DNA from: Hirsutella rhossiliensis
Taxonomy: Eukaryota; Ascomycota; Sordariomycetes; Hypocreales; Ophiocordycipitaceae
Direction: 5' to 3'
NCBI RefSeq assembly: GCF_020360975.1
Contig: NW_025408672.1
Location: 124,001 to 188,000, forward strand
DNA length: 64,000 nucleotides
Shown one piece after another: positions 34,056 to 44,884 of the stretch. The position numbers and the translations under genes are program-made. The notes beneath the pieces are model-generated. The model saw only the letters and a program-made list of their open reading frames with translations. It did not search any database and was not told the DNA's origin. Within the stretch, counting starts at the first letter, position 1. Each line of letters starts with the position of its first letter.

Positions 34056-35747
34056 CTGCCTCCGGAGTCGTTTGCCGGGTCGCCCTTTGTCCTTACGATT
34101 ATTACACTTCTTGCCATCTTTCTGTCAATATACTTGATATTGCTGGTTCGTTTTTTGTGGGTTCGACGGAGTCTAAAGGCCGGTAGACGCGTGCCCACAG
34201 TCCCTTACTTCCTCCCCGCCATTTCCTATGGTGTTGGCCTGGGATGGAGTATAGCAAGCTTTCTGGCAGGATGTACGTCATTGTCAGCCATCCCGGTGTA
34301 GAGACTCGGCGACTGACCCGCGAACTTCAGCCGTGCTTGGGAACACAGTTCCCCAAGCACGGTCTATGCCGGTACTTTCACTATGCTGCGATCTTCGAAG
34401 CTCCTGACCAATCGTCCCATGATGGTTTTCGTCATGGAGAAATGGTTGGAACCCATTCCGAAACTATGCATCATTACGCGGCCAGCAAGGAGCCGCATAT
34501 TCCTGGCGTACAGGCAAACCTTGCAATCGGGTTCCTTTCCGGCGAGCACCTAAGAACTATAACTAAGCGCTACTACGCTATTCTCGAGCGAAAACCAGCG
34601 AAGATAGCGGACGATTAATATGCCGACGACTGGGTAGAAGTAGACGATCTCTATACTTGGCTGCGGCGCCTGGTTACCCTATCTATTATTGAAGCTATAA
34701 TGGGCTCGCGTATCGTTGAGCTGTATTCTAAGATTGTGATAACTTTTGGGAGTTCGATTATCACGTCCCAAATTTCTCGTGTGGGCTACCTCGGTGGCTA
34801 ATTCCCAGTGCATGGAGGACGCGCGATCGACTGCTGTCCAACATCAAGCGTGGAATCAGCTCGCCAACAGAAACTCGGATTGCATGAGGCATGGCCCTGA
34901 AGACGATGATTGGGATGAGCACTTTGGATCTCGTTTCGTCAAGGCCCGAGAACACTCCAAGCGTCTGGAATAAGTGACGATGCCGTTGCCGCAGAGACTC
35001 TAGGACTTCCGTTTGGGTAAACAACTTTCACCCCCCTTTCTCGGCCGTGCTCGGCCTGACCAGCAAATGTACCCTAGGGCAAATACGAATGCGGTTCGGG
35101 CAGTGTTCTGGTACATCTTCTACGCCTTGAAGGACCCGGACTTACTGGGACGCCTCTACGCTAAACTGGAAGAGTGCCAAGCCGAAGCAGGCTCTAATAC
35201 TATCTTCGATATTTCCAAGTTCGGCTCTAAGCCGCTATTGTAGTCGGTATATGCAGAGCTCTTATGGTTACTCGTGCAAACTACCATGGCTCGCACCAAC
35301 GAGGATAGCTTCTTTAAGCTCGAGTCCGACTATACTGTCGACAAATGTGAAGTGTTGACTATATTCTCTTCCATAACGGCTCACAACACGACCGCTTAGG
35401 CAAACGCCCGACCTACAACTGTCTCTTATCCCCTTGAAGAGTTCTGGCTAGAACGCTTCATAATTGACAAGACAAGCAGGGGTGGGCAGACGACACCTAC
35501 ATTTAACCTCGAGGGCCTGGCGGAGTGCTGGATGCCTTACGGAAGCGGCCAACGCATGTGTCTGGGACGGCATTTTGCCAAGAACGAAATCATTGGGACT
35601 CTGGGCCTACTGCTGCGCAACTTTGACTGCCACATCGTGGACATGCATCAGACGGACAAGATCAGGGCAGACGAGCGTTGGGTGCCCTACGGGACACTGT
35701 CACCCAAGGGGACAGTGGCTATTCGACTGTGGAAGCGTCAGCAGTAG
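34056..35747 (+). pseudogene. Cytochrome P450 pseudogene
   Basis: This is a broken microsomal cytochrome P450, a haem monooxygenase anchored in the ER. The N-terminal membrane anchor is readable at about 34,086-34,160 (LTIITLLAIFLSIYLILLV), followed by a basic and proline segment (AGRRVPTVPYFLP). Further pieces are LLTNRPMMVFVMEKW (about 34,400), FLSGEHLRTITKRYY (about 34,530-34,575), FWYIFYALKDPDLLGRLYAKLEE (35,107-35,175), and the haem-ligand loop PYGSGQRMCLGRHFAKNE (35,535-35,588; Cys ligand near 35,556). It ends with TLSPKGTVAIRL before TAG at 35,745. The pieces lie in different frames with several in-frame stops, and no ATG starts the anchor. Some stops (TAG where CAG or TGG fits, near 35,241 and 35,397) look RIP-like. 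The CYP family is not determined. Confidence 0.85.
34331..34362. repeat. Short near-perfect inverted repeat
   Basis: CCGTGCTTGGGAAC and GTTCCCCAAGCACGG form 14-15-bp arms around ACA, with one unpaired G. It lies inside the P450 pseudogene. It may be chance or the result of a small templated mutation; it is not linked to a known element. Confidence 0.55.
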
Positions 35748-37006
35748 CCAGCTTGTACTTGAGCCATGAGCAATGCTCGTGCACCAAAGAGAAGAGGGAA
35801 ATTATAGAGATAGGGTGAAGCCGGCACTGACGAGTATCGGAATGATGTATGACCGTGCAGTAGCGCCTAGAGACGCTTGATTTGGCCTATGATACATTCC
35901 AGACGGCACAGCAGAGCGGCGATACGGTACATTTACGTATGGAGCTTCTCACCGATCACTCGAGTTTCTGCTCAGAAGGCAGCCATTCGTACCGACACGC
36001 AAGACACTTCTGCTATAACAGCAATCCAGTACGCTGTCGATGAGGGTTGAAAGGCAAGGCCGCAACCATCCCGCCCTTGAGATCTACCTCCTCGTTAGCT
36101 CTGCTTCGTCTCACCGGGCGCGCCTACACGGTCACCGCGACGTTCTCCCATGTGCCCGTTGATGCCGACGCCAACTTTTCGGCCAGGGGCCAGATGCAGA
36201 GTGAGCGCCAATTAGGGAACAACTTTTCGAAAGAATCCCCGTGGGACTGTGAGCAGTGGCTTCTGTGTAGATTTGAGACAAGAAATCCAATTGCGGCAGC
36301 TCTCACACGCTCTCTCCGTCTTGTTTCTTTTATGCTTACCTTGGGCACCTATTCGAGGGAATGACGTTATCGCCCCGGGTGAAACCTGGGACGAGAACTG
36401 CATTCTCGCCCATGTGCCGCTTACCAAAGGCTTTCTATATCTCGCATTGGGTTTTGGCCTTTAGCAAGAGCCTCGTCGGCGTCTGGGATAGCGTTTCGAC
36501 CATCGATCATGCGAAGGTGATAGGGACAAAACATGATAGCATGTAGAATAGGCCTTATCGTGACTCAGGGATTATAAATGCTATGGTTAGCCGATCGTCT
36601 AGAGCCAAGCCATATAGCTGGAAGCTGAATAGCCGATCGGGCTTTCCGGGGGTAAACTAATTGACCAATGCTTGAATGTATGAATCGATCAAGCTTCGTT
36701 AACGGTTTAAGACATCTCGCCCCCCTTTACTCCAAGCACAAGGAGCCATATAAGATGTCGATCCATCGTTGCCTGATCTATGGAGAGTCCTATTCCTGGC
36801 TGTCAGCTATCCGCAATCATCCGCTCCCAGGTATGAATCGCCCATTCTATGAATAGCGAGAGGTAGGACCTGCTTCCGCAAATCTCACGTTGGGCATGAA
36901 TCAAGGCGCTTTACTACATCTAGAGGAGATGCACAGATCAGCAGGGTTGGTTGGCGTCATTTTGCTTAGGTGCGGCGATTCCCTCTATTTCTATAATAGA
37001 TAGCCG
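35748..37006. other. Intergenic, no supported gene
   Basis: Composition is normal and there is no convincing coding sequence. Short frames on both strands (36,047-36,364 plus; 36,124-36,427 minus) lack conserved motifs beyond an isolated ACESCR. A small perfect hairpin (CCCACTC-GAA-GAGTGGG) occurs just downstream at 37,024-37,040. Confidence 0.5.
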
Positions 37007-38580
37007 TTGCTTAATCTTCTCCACCCACTCGAAGAGTGGGCACGGGGCGCAACTAACACACAGATGCAGAATACCAAGACACCTTTGCAAATACGGTACG
37101 GCAGCGGCAGAGGCCTCATCATAGAGACGCCGGCTGAGGCCGTGATTATGGTGGGGCGAAGCGCGTCGCCTACGTCGACACCCGCGAAAAGATCGACACG
37201 CGTCGTGAGGCCAAGCACTAAAATTCGAGAAGCCGCGCGATAGCCCGACGATCTAGCGGAGAAGACAACACGCGCAACTAGGCTTATAACGCGTATTGCC
37301 TCGGACGATGTCGCTATTAGTAACGCGACTAAGCGGCGTAAAGTTGCTAGTAGTAGTAGTAGCGCGAATAAAGGCCGAGCTATGCTCTAGAAAGTTCTCG
37401 AACTCTTAAGCGAGTTATATTAAGAAACGTAAAAGCTTAGCCGAGCGATAGATATATAAAACGAGATTATATTTAAGTAATAGTAGATAATCTAGGAAAT
37501 AGATTAATAAGGGAAAGAGATAAGAGATAAGCTTTATTATATCTAAGTATAGTTAGAGACCCTAGCTATACTTATATCTTCTCTATAAAGTAGTCTATAG
37601 ATATCGTATACGAGCGCTATAAGGTTATCGCCGACGATCTAGATAATAAACCGGGGCACCGTACTAGTAGCTAAATCGGCACGAATAGCCGTTAGCGATA
37701 GTCTCTATTATATAGTAAATATATTACGAGTTAAAGAAGCGAATAGGTGCTAAACGTAGATCGGTAATATCTAAAAGGCTATAGAGAGCGATATAAGAAA
37801 GAGTTAGAGGTAGGAGACTTAGAAATATATAGCGGTTATAATAGACGCTCGAAACCTTAACTAGATTAAAATTTTATATAGAGACTAAACCGAGTTAAAG
37901 TAGGTTAAGGAAGTAGCGTAAAAGACGGTAACTTTAAGAGCTAGGGTACTAAGAGATTAGCTTTACCCTATTAAAGTTAATAATACTAAGTATACTATAG
38001 TGCTAGACGCTAAAGGCAACGTTCTACTAGGTGTAGCTAAGGCGCTCGGAGCTAAGAATTACGTTATAATTACTAAGATTACCTAGCTTAGTAATAAAGA
38101 GAAAGCTAAAGTATATAGGTTAATAGTAATCTATATTACTAAAGAGAGTAACGCGTAAAGACTTCTAAATAGCGTATAATTCGATATTATAGGAGAGTCC
38201 GCCTATATTAATATTTTTAAACGCCGCGTAGGACCGATTTAGTACTTTAACTATTATAAGATAGGATATAAGGCGTTTTTATATAAAAAGCTATAAAGAT
38301 ATAGTAAATACGCGAAAGTAGAATAGTACTATAGAGAATATAAGGAGATAGTACTAAAGTACGTGCCCTACGATAGACTATACGAATTATATAGCCGGAA
38401 CTATCGGGCGCGGAACCCTAGGGATAAAACGTAGGCAGCGTCTAGCCCTTCGGGCTAAGTAGCGGAAGTAAGAATCTACTTAGGATCGATTATAGCACTA
38501 ACCTTTAATAATATTAATATATAGGTATTCGACTTCGGATTTCGATAGACCGCGCTTTAGCTACTAAAGGTAGGACGCTA
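37007..38580 (+). mobile_element. Tad1-type LINE ORF1 (gag) relic, RIP-mutated
   Basis: This is the remains of the first ORF of a Tad1-clade non-LTR retrotransposon. From 37,007 to about 37,243 the sequence is open and normal in composition (basic, Ser/Thr-rich). After about 37,245 it becomes RIP-mutated. Readable blocks are TKRRKVASSSSS (about 37,335-37,370), ARVLRDQLYPIKV (about 37,941-37,980), VLDAKGNVLLGVAKALGAKN (about 38,001-38,060) and RRVGPIQYFNYYKIGYKAF (38,224-38,280). In the last block the zinc-knuckle cysteines are replaced by Tyr, as TGY to TAY changes would do. The block LKYVPYDRLYELYSRN ends near 38,405. The order RDQLYP, VLDA, then CCHC knuckles is typical of Tad1 ORF1. No ORF2 (endonuclease/RT) is present, so the copy is truncated. 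Confidence 0.75.
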
Positions 38581-38589
38581 AACACTGTA

Positions 38590-41491
38590 AAATTGGCCTT
38601 TAAGCAGGCCTATCACGGAGCGAGTAGCGGCGAGGTTAGTATAGCGTATGCTAACCCGTGGGGCTTAAGGTGTTACGCATTAATATATTGAAATGTTAGT
38701 AGCTTTTACGTCTAGGCCCTATAGGAGAAATCCTCCGGGTGAAATACACATACATACATACATACATATATACATACTTGGATGCTCGCGTAAATACCCT
38801 GTCCTGGGCCCAGGGCCTCTCGTGAGCGCGCCACTTCTTGCATGGATGAAATACAATCGCCACGACCATGGTGGTTGAGGTCGGCCTGCCATAGTAGTTG
38901 TTCGGCTCATTCTAACCGCTTGGTAAAAGTCCTCAAAACCCTTTGGGTCTTCGTATTCAAGTCATTAAGCAGGGAACCTCTTCCTTGGTCTGTTCTTCCT
39001 TATCTTCAATCATCACTCCCTCGATTGCCGTCTCCGGACACACAAGTCGTCGTCGGTGGTCAGCGTATTGATAGGTAGGCTGCTCAGCGCTGCTCCTCTT
39101 CCTCGGCTATACAGTCCTCGTTGCCCCGATGAGCAAGCAGCTCGCTGATATTGTCCCTCTCCGTGGCCCTGACGGCGAGGTTGAGAAAATAAAGGGTGCA
39201 GCGAATGCTGCGCTCTTCCCGTCGAAGTGCAAACTCGGCGCAAGTGCTTCCATAGACATATCATTACCCGTAGCGTTTCCAAGCGTATAGTACCCGGTTT
39301 TGACGCCGGCTAACGATTACATCTTTAGGGTTGTAGAGTGTTGTGGAGCTACTCGTACATGTATATCCAGCCTGCTGGATCAGTTGAGGATCAGACAAAT
39401 GAGCAAATCGGACCTTTTCGGCTTGAGTGACGACCCGTCGCTGCCCACAAACGAGCTCATCCATATCTGTGGCTGCAACACCCTCGCAATCTCCGTGGGG
39501 TATATAGTTTGTCAGATGCGCTTGCGGATACATTCCACGCCTGGCTTCGCCTCAATATGCCGCCGTGGCATATGAAGCAGGGGTCTATCGACGAGAAATA
39601 CTGCAGTCACGAGGCTCGGCTTCGCGGCCGATCGGTCTCGGGACGAACCGTCATCGGCCGCGTTTTTACTGCTTGCCTTGAATTGTCACTTCTGATCTCT
39701 GCGGAAGAGTCTTTATTCGATGCAGCGCATGGAAAACGCTGTTTGAGTTTACCTCTTGGTCGCAGACGAGCGCCGAGAGAGGTATCCCGTGAGGCCAAAC
39801 TCAGCCGCTGCATGGACAACTCAATACTGAACGTGTATAGATGTGATATTGATGTCGTGAGGATGCTTCAGGTCATGTGGCCGTACGTGTATGTTGTTGT
39901 GCGCATCGAGCCGGTCAACTGCAGCCTCTTCTGTTGTTGAATGGTTGCCGTCGCTTTCCCCTCTCAGAGACTCAGACTATCGGATATTATGTAGCGAGCT
40001 ATTAACCTATATGCAGCCCACCGAGGCTCTGTAGTCATAGCACGGACGCAGATAATGCGGCCGTTTAGCAAAGTGGAACGTAACAGGCACGCCGCGGCCC
40101 TCCTCGCAAGACGTCTCCTCGATGCCGGGGCCGGCCGCCGGGTAAACCAATTCGCTCCAACGTGCCTCGGAAGCTTCCGCAGGGCAAAGGTTACATACGA
40201 TGCAGGTCCAATCGCATGGCGTTGTGCGAGTATAAGGTTTCGGACCGAGACCACTAGAGGGTGGACACGGGACTGGGGTCGACTCAGAGAGACGATGCTA
40301 CGTGAAGCTGCCGAGTTTCTTTTGCGTAAGCTGTCGTGTCCTTCATGCTACCCAGAGCAGCACTGCCAGCGAGTGCAGACAGGCATGTAATACGCCGGAG
40401 CCTTCATAATGGTCACCAAAGCGGAAGGCCACGAACAATTCGAGAGTTCGATGGTGTCCCACCTGGGAGTCCCTCGTCGAATCAGGGGCTTCATGGGTCC
40501 GGTCGGCGGCTTCATGACCCGTCTGCAACAGACCCCGTCCGCTCCTGGCGGCCGGCCTCGTTGAGGGGGTGATCCGGAGGCGCCCGGCCCAGTGGGAGGA
40601 TCGCGGCTCACGGGTGCGTCACAATATTAATTGGACTAGAGATGGGGGGCTGCAGGCTGGGGTCCAGGGTCGCGGGCTGGGGGAGATGGGGATATCATGC
40701 TACGTGGGCAGAGGACAAAGGGACTGCAGTGCGGTCTTGGACCTCGAGTCGAGTGGGCTGTGTCAAGGACGTCGAGCGTCTGCGCCCTGATCCTCGTGCC
40801 ACCAGCCATGCAATGCAGTCAGAGGGGCTGAAGTATGGTTGAAGGAAGAATTCATCACACCTGAACGTACACATGGACGCAATGATAAACTCTGGCTACT
40901 GTCAAAGCCCAGCCCTTGGTTCTCCAACCGGAACCGTTCCGGCCTTCGTCTGATGAGGACATCGCGGCGCACTCGCTACGGAGCAGCAGCACTTGGCAAG
41001 CCGCAATAGTCTGTTTCAGTCAGGGCCTTATCGGCTTGCAAACGCCCAGCTCCTTTAGTCTCGACGTTGGAAACCCACCTTGCCTCCGATTATAGTCGTC
41101 GAATCCCGCGAATTCGTCCGCTTTGAGTGACGTGGTCGCCCAAAGTCCGTGTGATTTAACGAATCGCCAAGACTTACCCATCGTGATATTTGTTCCTCCG
41201 CTACCACTCGACATAAACTCTCAAGCCCACTTCTCTCCAGGCCCTCGTGTGGGGCCCTGTTCTCGTCGGCCAACATCCCCGGGGGAGTGATACAAGAGGC
41301 TGAATGCCATGCCACGGCGTTCTGCCTGTCTATAAATCGCACGACGCCCGCATCGTCCAACGATGGGCTCTGCCAGACATCAGACAGCTGCCTTGTGTAG
41401 AAAGAGAGAAAGAAAAAGACACAGACAGACCCAACCTTGTTATCCATTCATCATCTTCTGCTGCGACTAGACAGCGCCAGCATCGCCCACC
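38590..41491. other. Gene-poor stretch, no supported gene
   Basis: Composition returns to normal near 38,590. Beyond the microsatellite at 38,744-38,777 I see no gene. A plus-strand frame at about 39,079-39,285 ([21 protein letters not shown]) and the longest open frame (39,509-39,940, 143 codons) have no recognisable motif. Roughly 40,000-41,400 shows only overlapping short frames. The last ~90 bp before 41,492 are pyrimidine-rich and probably form the 5' leader of the next gene. Confidence 0.5.
38744..38777. repeat. ATAC/CATA tetranucleotide microsatellite
   Basis: This is a run of about eight CATA/TACA units with one ATA interruption, just downstream of the LINE relic. Confidence 0.85.
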
Positions 41492-42232
41492 ATGATGCAC
41501 TCAGGCTGGAACCTTTTCCTCACAACCGTGGCCCTTTGCCTGCTCGCGTGGCCCGTCCACAGCCGCGTCCAAGAAGCGCGGCTGCCGTCTTCCGTCTTTG
41601 CCAGCAGTTCGCCTCTGCACTCCAGAGGCGAACTTCCAGGACGGCCGCCGGCACGCAACCAGGCTTACAACCTTTTCGAGGACCGCCCAGTTCTCGCTCC
41701 TCGGGGAGACGCGCCGCGGTGGTCGGCAGACGACGCTGCTCTTGAGCCCAATCTTCAGGAAGCACAACCGACCCTGCATCTCCGGGAAGCCGTCAAACAG
41801 CCCGTCATATCCCATTGGTCCGATGACGATAATGAAGACAACCAGTTTCACAATCGGGCAAGCGACCAAGCCTTGGACCGACCAATCGCGCTTAGCGGGC
41901 TCGATACTGAGCCTGCCGAGAAAAAGGAAGCTCTGGGAACCCGGGCAGACAAACCGTCACAAGGCCCGCACCGGCCGACCTCCCTCGACTCGTCCGACGA
42001 CGAGCCTGAAGACCAAGTAGACTCCCTGCACGTGCGGAGTGAAAGCCCAGATCAGGCCACCGCCGTCAACGGACCCGCGTCCAAGCACCTGGTGGGACGG
42101 CCGCCTTTGGATGCTCGGCAAGAGCGGCCGACCACCATGTACGACGCCGACGCTGCGTTTGCGGACGCCGGCCACCCGCCGGCCTTCTCTCGGCGCAACA
42201 GAGTGGAGCGGATCCGCGTCTTCCGCGACTAA
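41492..42232 (+). CDS. Predicted secreted, cysteine-free, disordered protein
   Basis: A single open frame of 246 codons without introns. The ATG at 41,492 sits in a good fungal context (CCCACC before ATG). Residues 1-24 look like a signal peptide (hydrophobic FLTTVALCLLAWPV, likely cleavage after HS). The mature part has no cysteine and is rich in Asp, Glu, Pro, Arg and Ser, with acidic clusters (SDDDNEDN, SSDDEPEDQ) and a basic end (SRRNRVERIRVF). That composition predicts disorder. No conserved domain is recognised. It is the first intact gene after 41 kb of transposons and gene-poor DNA, and it lies tail to tail with PTC5. It could be a secreted effector-like or cell-wall protein, which is inference from signal peptide, size, location and lack of family. 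An alternative is a spurious long frame in GC-rich DNA. Confidence 0.55.
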   Translation: MMHSGWNLFLTTVALCLLAWPVHSRVQEARLPSSVFASSSPLHSRGELPGRPPARNQAYNLFEDRPVLAPRGDAPRWSADDAALEPNLQEAQPTLHLREAVKQPVISHWSDDDNEDNQFHNRASDQALDRPIALSGLDTEPAEKKEALGTRADKPSQGPHRPTSLDSSDDEPEDQVDSLHVRSESPDQATAVNGPASKHLVGRPPLDARQERPTTMYDADAAFADAGHPPAFSRRNRVERIRVFRD

Positions 42233-42749
42233 CAGGAAGAGGCGGTGGCGAAGGGGGGGCCACGAGCGAGCTTGTGCCCGACCCGAACGTGGAGTCAATT
42301 CCTATCAGGGGCATGAAGGGAGAGGATCCCCTTTGAAGCTCGTCTCTCGTTTTACCTTATTGATGTTCAAGGGGGCGATGAAAGTCAACTTCAACTTCTC
42401 ACACTGGTGGAAACAGCCGGGTGTTTTCTCGGCTAATGGCACAGAGAGGAGAATGCTGGGAGGGAATTACTTTGTCTACCTTTGGTGTTTATCCAGTAAC
42501 ATGATGGCCGGTTCGAACATTGACCCAGGACGCATTGAAATTGAAGAGAGTTACGCCGCGAGATGAAGGCTTCTCATTCCGATATTTTGTTCCAAGTTGT
42601 GCTGAATGGTGTACACGTAGTTCCCGGTTTACCCGCCATTCAGGCTGGAAGACAACTGGAATTGAAGACATAAAGTTCATCAAACACCCAACGGGTCACC
42701 GCCCCCCTTGTCTGGTATCCCCCAGAGCGCCAGACTTGACTCGCTCACC
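42233..42749. other. Convergent intergenic spacer
   Basis: This 517-bp spacer lies between the stop of the secreted-protein gene and the stop of the PP2C gene. It should hold both 3' untranslated regions. No further gene or clear terminator signal is seen. Confidence 0.6.
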
Positions 42750-44317
42750 TCATATCCTGTCGGGAGCCATGTTCGGCATATACGGGTCCCGGAAGAAGAC
42801 GACCTGCACCGTCATGTCGTCTCTCGCGTAGCGGCTCAAGGGCGCGTAGGCCGTCATGGCGCCGCAGAAGAGCGCCCTACGCCGCCCGCCCAGCGCGTTT
42901 TTGACCAGGCACACGGCGGCGCTGTCGAGGTCCTCAATGGCAAAGTGCTCGGGCGTGGCCTTCCATCCAGCATATCCGTCGGCGCCGACAGTAAAGGTCG
43001 AGGGCGCTGCCGCCAGCGCGGCCACTGCCTCGGGCCGTCTTGCTCGCTTGGCTGCCAGCCACCGCTCGACGCAGGCGACGGCGTCTTGGTTGGACATGAC
43101 GTCCCACAGCCCGTCGGAGGCGAGAATGACAAAGTCTTCCGAGTCCACCTGGCGCGTCGTCACCTCGGGCCGGGCCGTCATGTAAGGCGGCGTCTTGTAG
43201 GCCGAGCCGCGGGACGGGTAGCCAAAGAAGCGCGCCTGGGCAGACGCGATGGCCTCGCCGGGCCACTTCCACCGGTGGTCGCCAAAGGCCCGCGTCACCG
43301 CCATGCCGAGCAGCCTGCCCGTCTTGGAGTCGATGATGTCGCGCGTCTCGCCTGGGTGCTCGGCCTCGAGCCGCAGGACCTCGTCCTCGTTGAAGCCCGT
43401 CTGGTCCTTGCTGAGGGCCTCGGCAGAATAGGCCCCCGCCTTGGGCGACCAGGAGCCCAGCACGGCACGCGAGTCGCCCGTGAGAGCGGTGCGCAGCGTC
43501 GACGAAGACCGGTCGTAGATGGCCAGCAGCGCGCAGGAGCCGGCTATGGCGGGGGCCAGGGCGCGCAGGCCTTGGGCGGCGCCGTCGTCCCTCGCCATGT
43601 TGGCAGCGTCCCAGGCGTCGTCCATGATGCGGGCGTCGAGACGGACAAAGGCGTCCTTGATGGCCTGGTCGACGGTAGCGCCGTCACTGGCCGGGGAGAG
43701 GCGAGCCAAGGCGTGGGAAACGTAGCGGATCAGGGAGTCCTTGAGGACTCTTGACGTGGCCCATCCGCTGCGGCGACATCGAGGTCAGCCTCGCTCGCCA
43801 TTTGGACAGATCAGACACTAAGCGATGTGCCTAGAACTCACGCATGTCCATCGTAGACGCCCGCAAACAGCGTCGTCCCTCCTCCCAGGCCCTTTCCACA
43901 CGCAAGCGCCCACTCATCCTCAACGGGTAGGTTGCTGGCCACGCGCACAACATCGACCCTCCCCCTTCGGCCGCGCCCGCTGCGGAAGGTAAAGCTCTGC
44001 GCCTGCTCTCGGAGCTTGCGGTCGGCAGCCTCCAGGCCCAGGACCTTGACGGGGGATTCGACGATAATGTCGCGCTCGGACGCGGCGTCGGGGATGCGCG
44101 GCGCCTCGGCGACTTTGATGCGCCGCGGCGTCTGGCTCCACCACAGGGCTGCTGTCCCGGCGATGGCGAATAGGCCGGCGATGGTTGCAGAGCGCAGGCC
44201 GGCGGAGGATGAGGATGAGGATGAGGAGGAGGAGGATGATGAGGATGGGGGCGGCGGTTCGGGGAATCGCGGGACCGCCCGCGTCCGCACAAGGGTCCGT
44301 GGCACTTGCCGGAACAT
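42750..44317 (-). CDS. PTC5: Mitochondrial PP2C phosphatase (Ptc5/PDH phosphatase type)
   Basis: A PP2C-family Ser/Thr phosphatase. Homologues (yeast Ptc5, mammalian PDP) dephosphorylate and activate pyruvate dehydrogenase in mitochondria. Two exons: 43,842-44,317 and 42,750-43,767, with a 74-bp intron (GTGAGT...CCGCAG), giving 497 residues. The start at 44,317 opens MFRQVPRTLVRTRAV, an Arg-rich presequence without acidic residues. A 14-Ser run (25-38) and a membrane segment (about 44-60, ATIAGLFAIAGTAALWW) follow. PP2C motifs are FAGVYDGHAGW (Asp156, spanning the intron), LTGDSRAVLG, VTRAFGDHRWKW, ILASDGLWDVMSNQDAV and the final DDMTVQVVFF, which supplies metal-binding Asp. A frame extension upstream to 44,455 has no ATG. 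Yeast Ptc5 is 572 residues, so the length is ordinary. Confidence 0.9.
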
Positions 44318-44884
44318 GCCGGTCTGTCTGTCGTCCTCTGACGGGTGGTTCTGACGAGTCGAGACAGCCAGGGAGCTGGAAGTCGGATGAGCTTGGAGGC
44401 CGGTGGTGAAGGTGCAAGCTGCGAGAACGAGAGAAGTGGGGATGCATATAGACAAAAGCTAGTGGGAAAATAATAGATAGTTGAAACTTGTTAAAAACAC
44501 CGGCTGACTATCAAGGTGGAGGATTGTTTCCATCATTCTGTATAATTTGGTGATATCAATGTCGCTGGACAATTGCATATTGGCCTTTGAACACGAACGA
44601 ACTTCCGCTTCAACTCAAAGTTGGACCATCCTTGGCTGAAGCAAGCAGAGAGGCCGCGCTCAAAAGAGCGAGGGCTGAGACAATTATCGAAGCCGAGACA
44701 TACGGAGCCAAAGTTTCATCGCTTGAACACCCTTGGCCATGAATTTTCTCATCAGAGACCAATAAAGTCTGGAACAATGCCTCACCGCCCAACATCAATG
44801 TGAAATCAGCAGCATCTTTCCGACGCCTGTCCCTCGAGACCGAACCGTCAACGCCATGCCAACCCAGCCAAAGTCCCTCGCCGT
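44318..44884. other. Intergenic spacer upstream of PTC5
   Basis: This 567-bp stretch holds the promoter and leader of PTC5 and the 3' untranslated region of SSF1. Both genes are transcribed to the left. I see no gene of its own. Confidence 0.6.

Noticed and set aside
34244..34618. 124-codon frame as an intact gene
   Set aside because: Only its end (FLSGEHLRTITKRYY) is P450 sequence; the matching N-terminal P450 residues are in another frame, so it is part of the pseudogene.
36212..36427. Possible Zn2Cys6 transcription factor fragment (ACESCR on the minus strand)
   Set aside because: Only one CxxC pair is present; the remaining four cysteines and the basic segment of a Zn2Cys6 domain are absent.
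39264..39533. Possible LysM effector relic on the minus strand (NYIPHGDCEGVA...QAGYTC)
   Set aside because: The spacing between the GDxC-like and AGYxC-like pieces is about 15 residues too long and the middle LysM residues are missing; the similarity is too weak.
39509..39940. 143-codon plus-strand frame
   Set aside because: It has no signal peptide, domain or conserved composition, and the overlapping opposite-strand frame is equally open.
42708..43754. 348-codon plus-strand frame
   Set aside because: It is antisense to the PP2C catalytic exon; GC-rich codons leave the opposite strand open.
44318..44455. N-terminal extension of PTC5 to 44,455
   Set aside because: The upstream codon is TTG, not ATG, and the 44,317 start gives a proper mitochondrial presequence.
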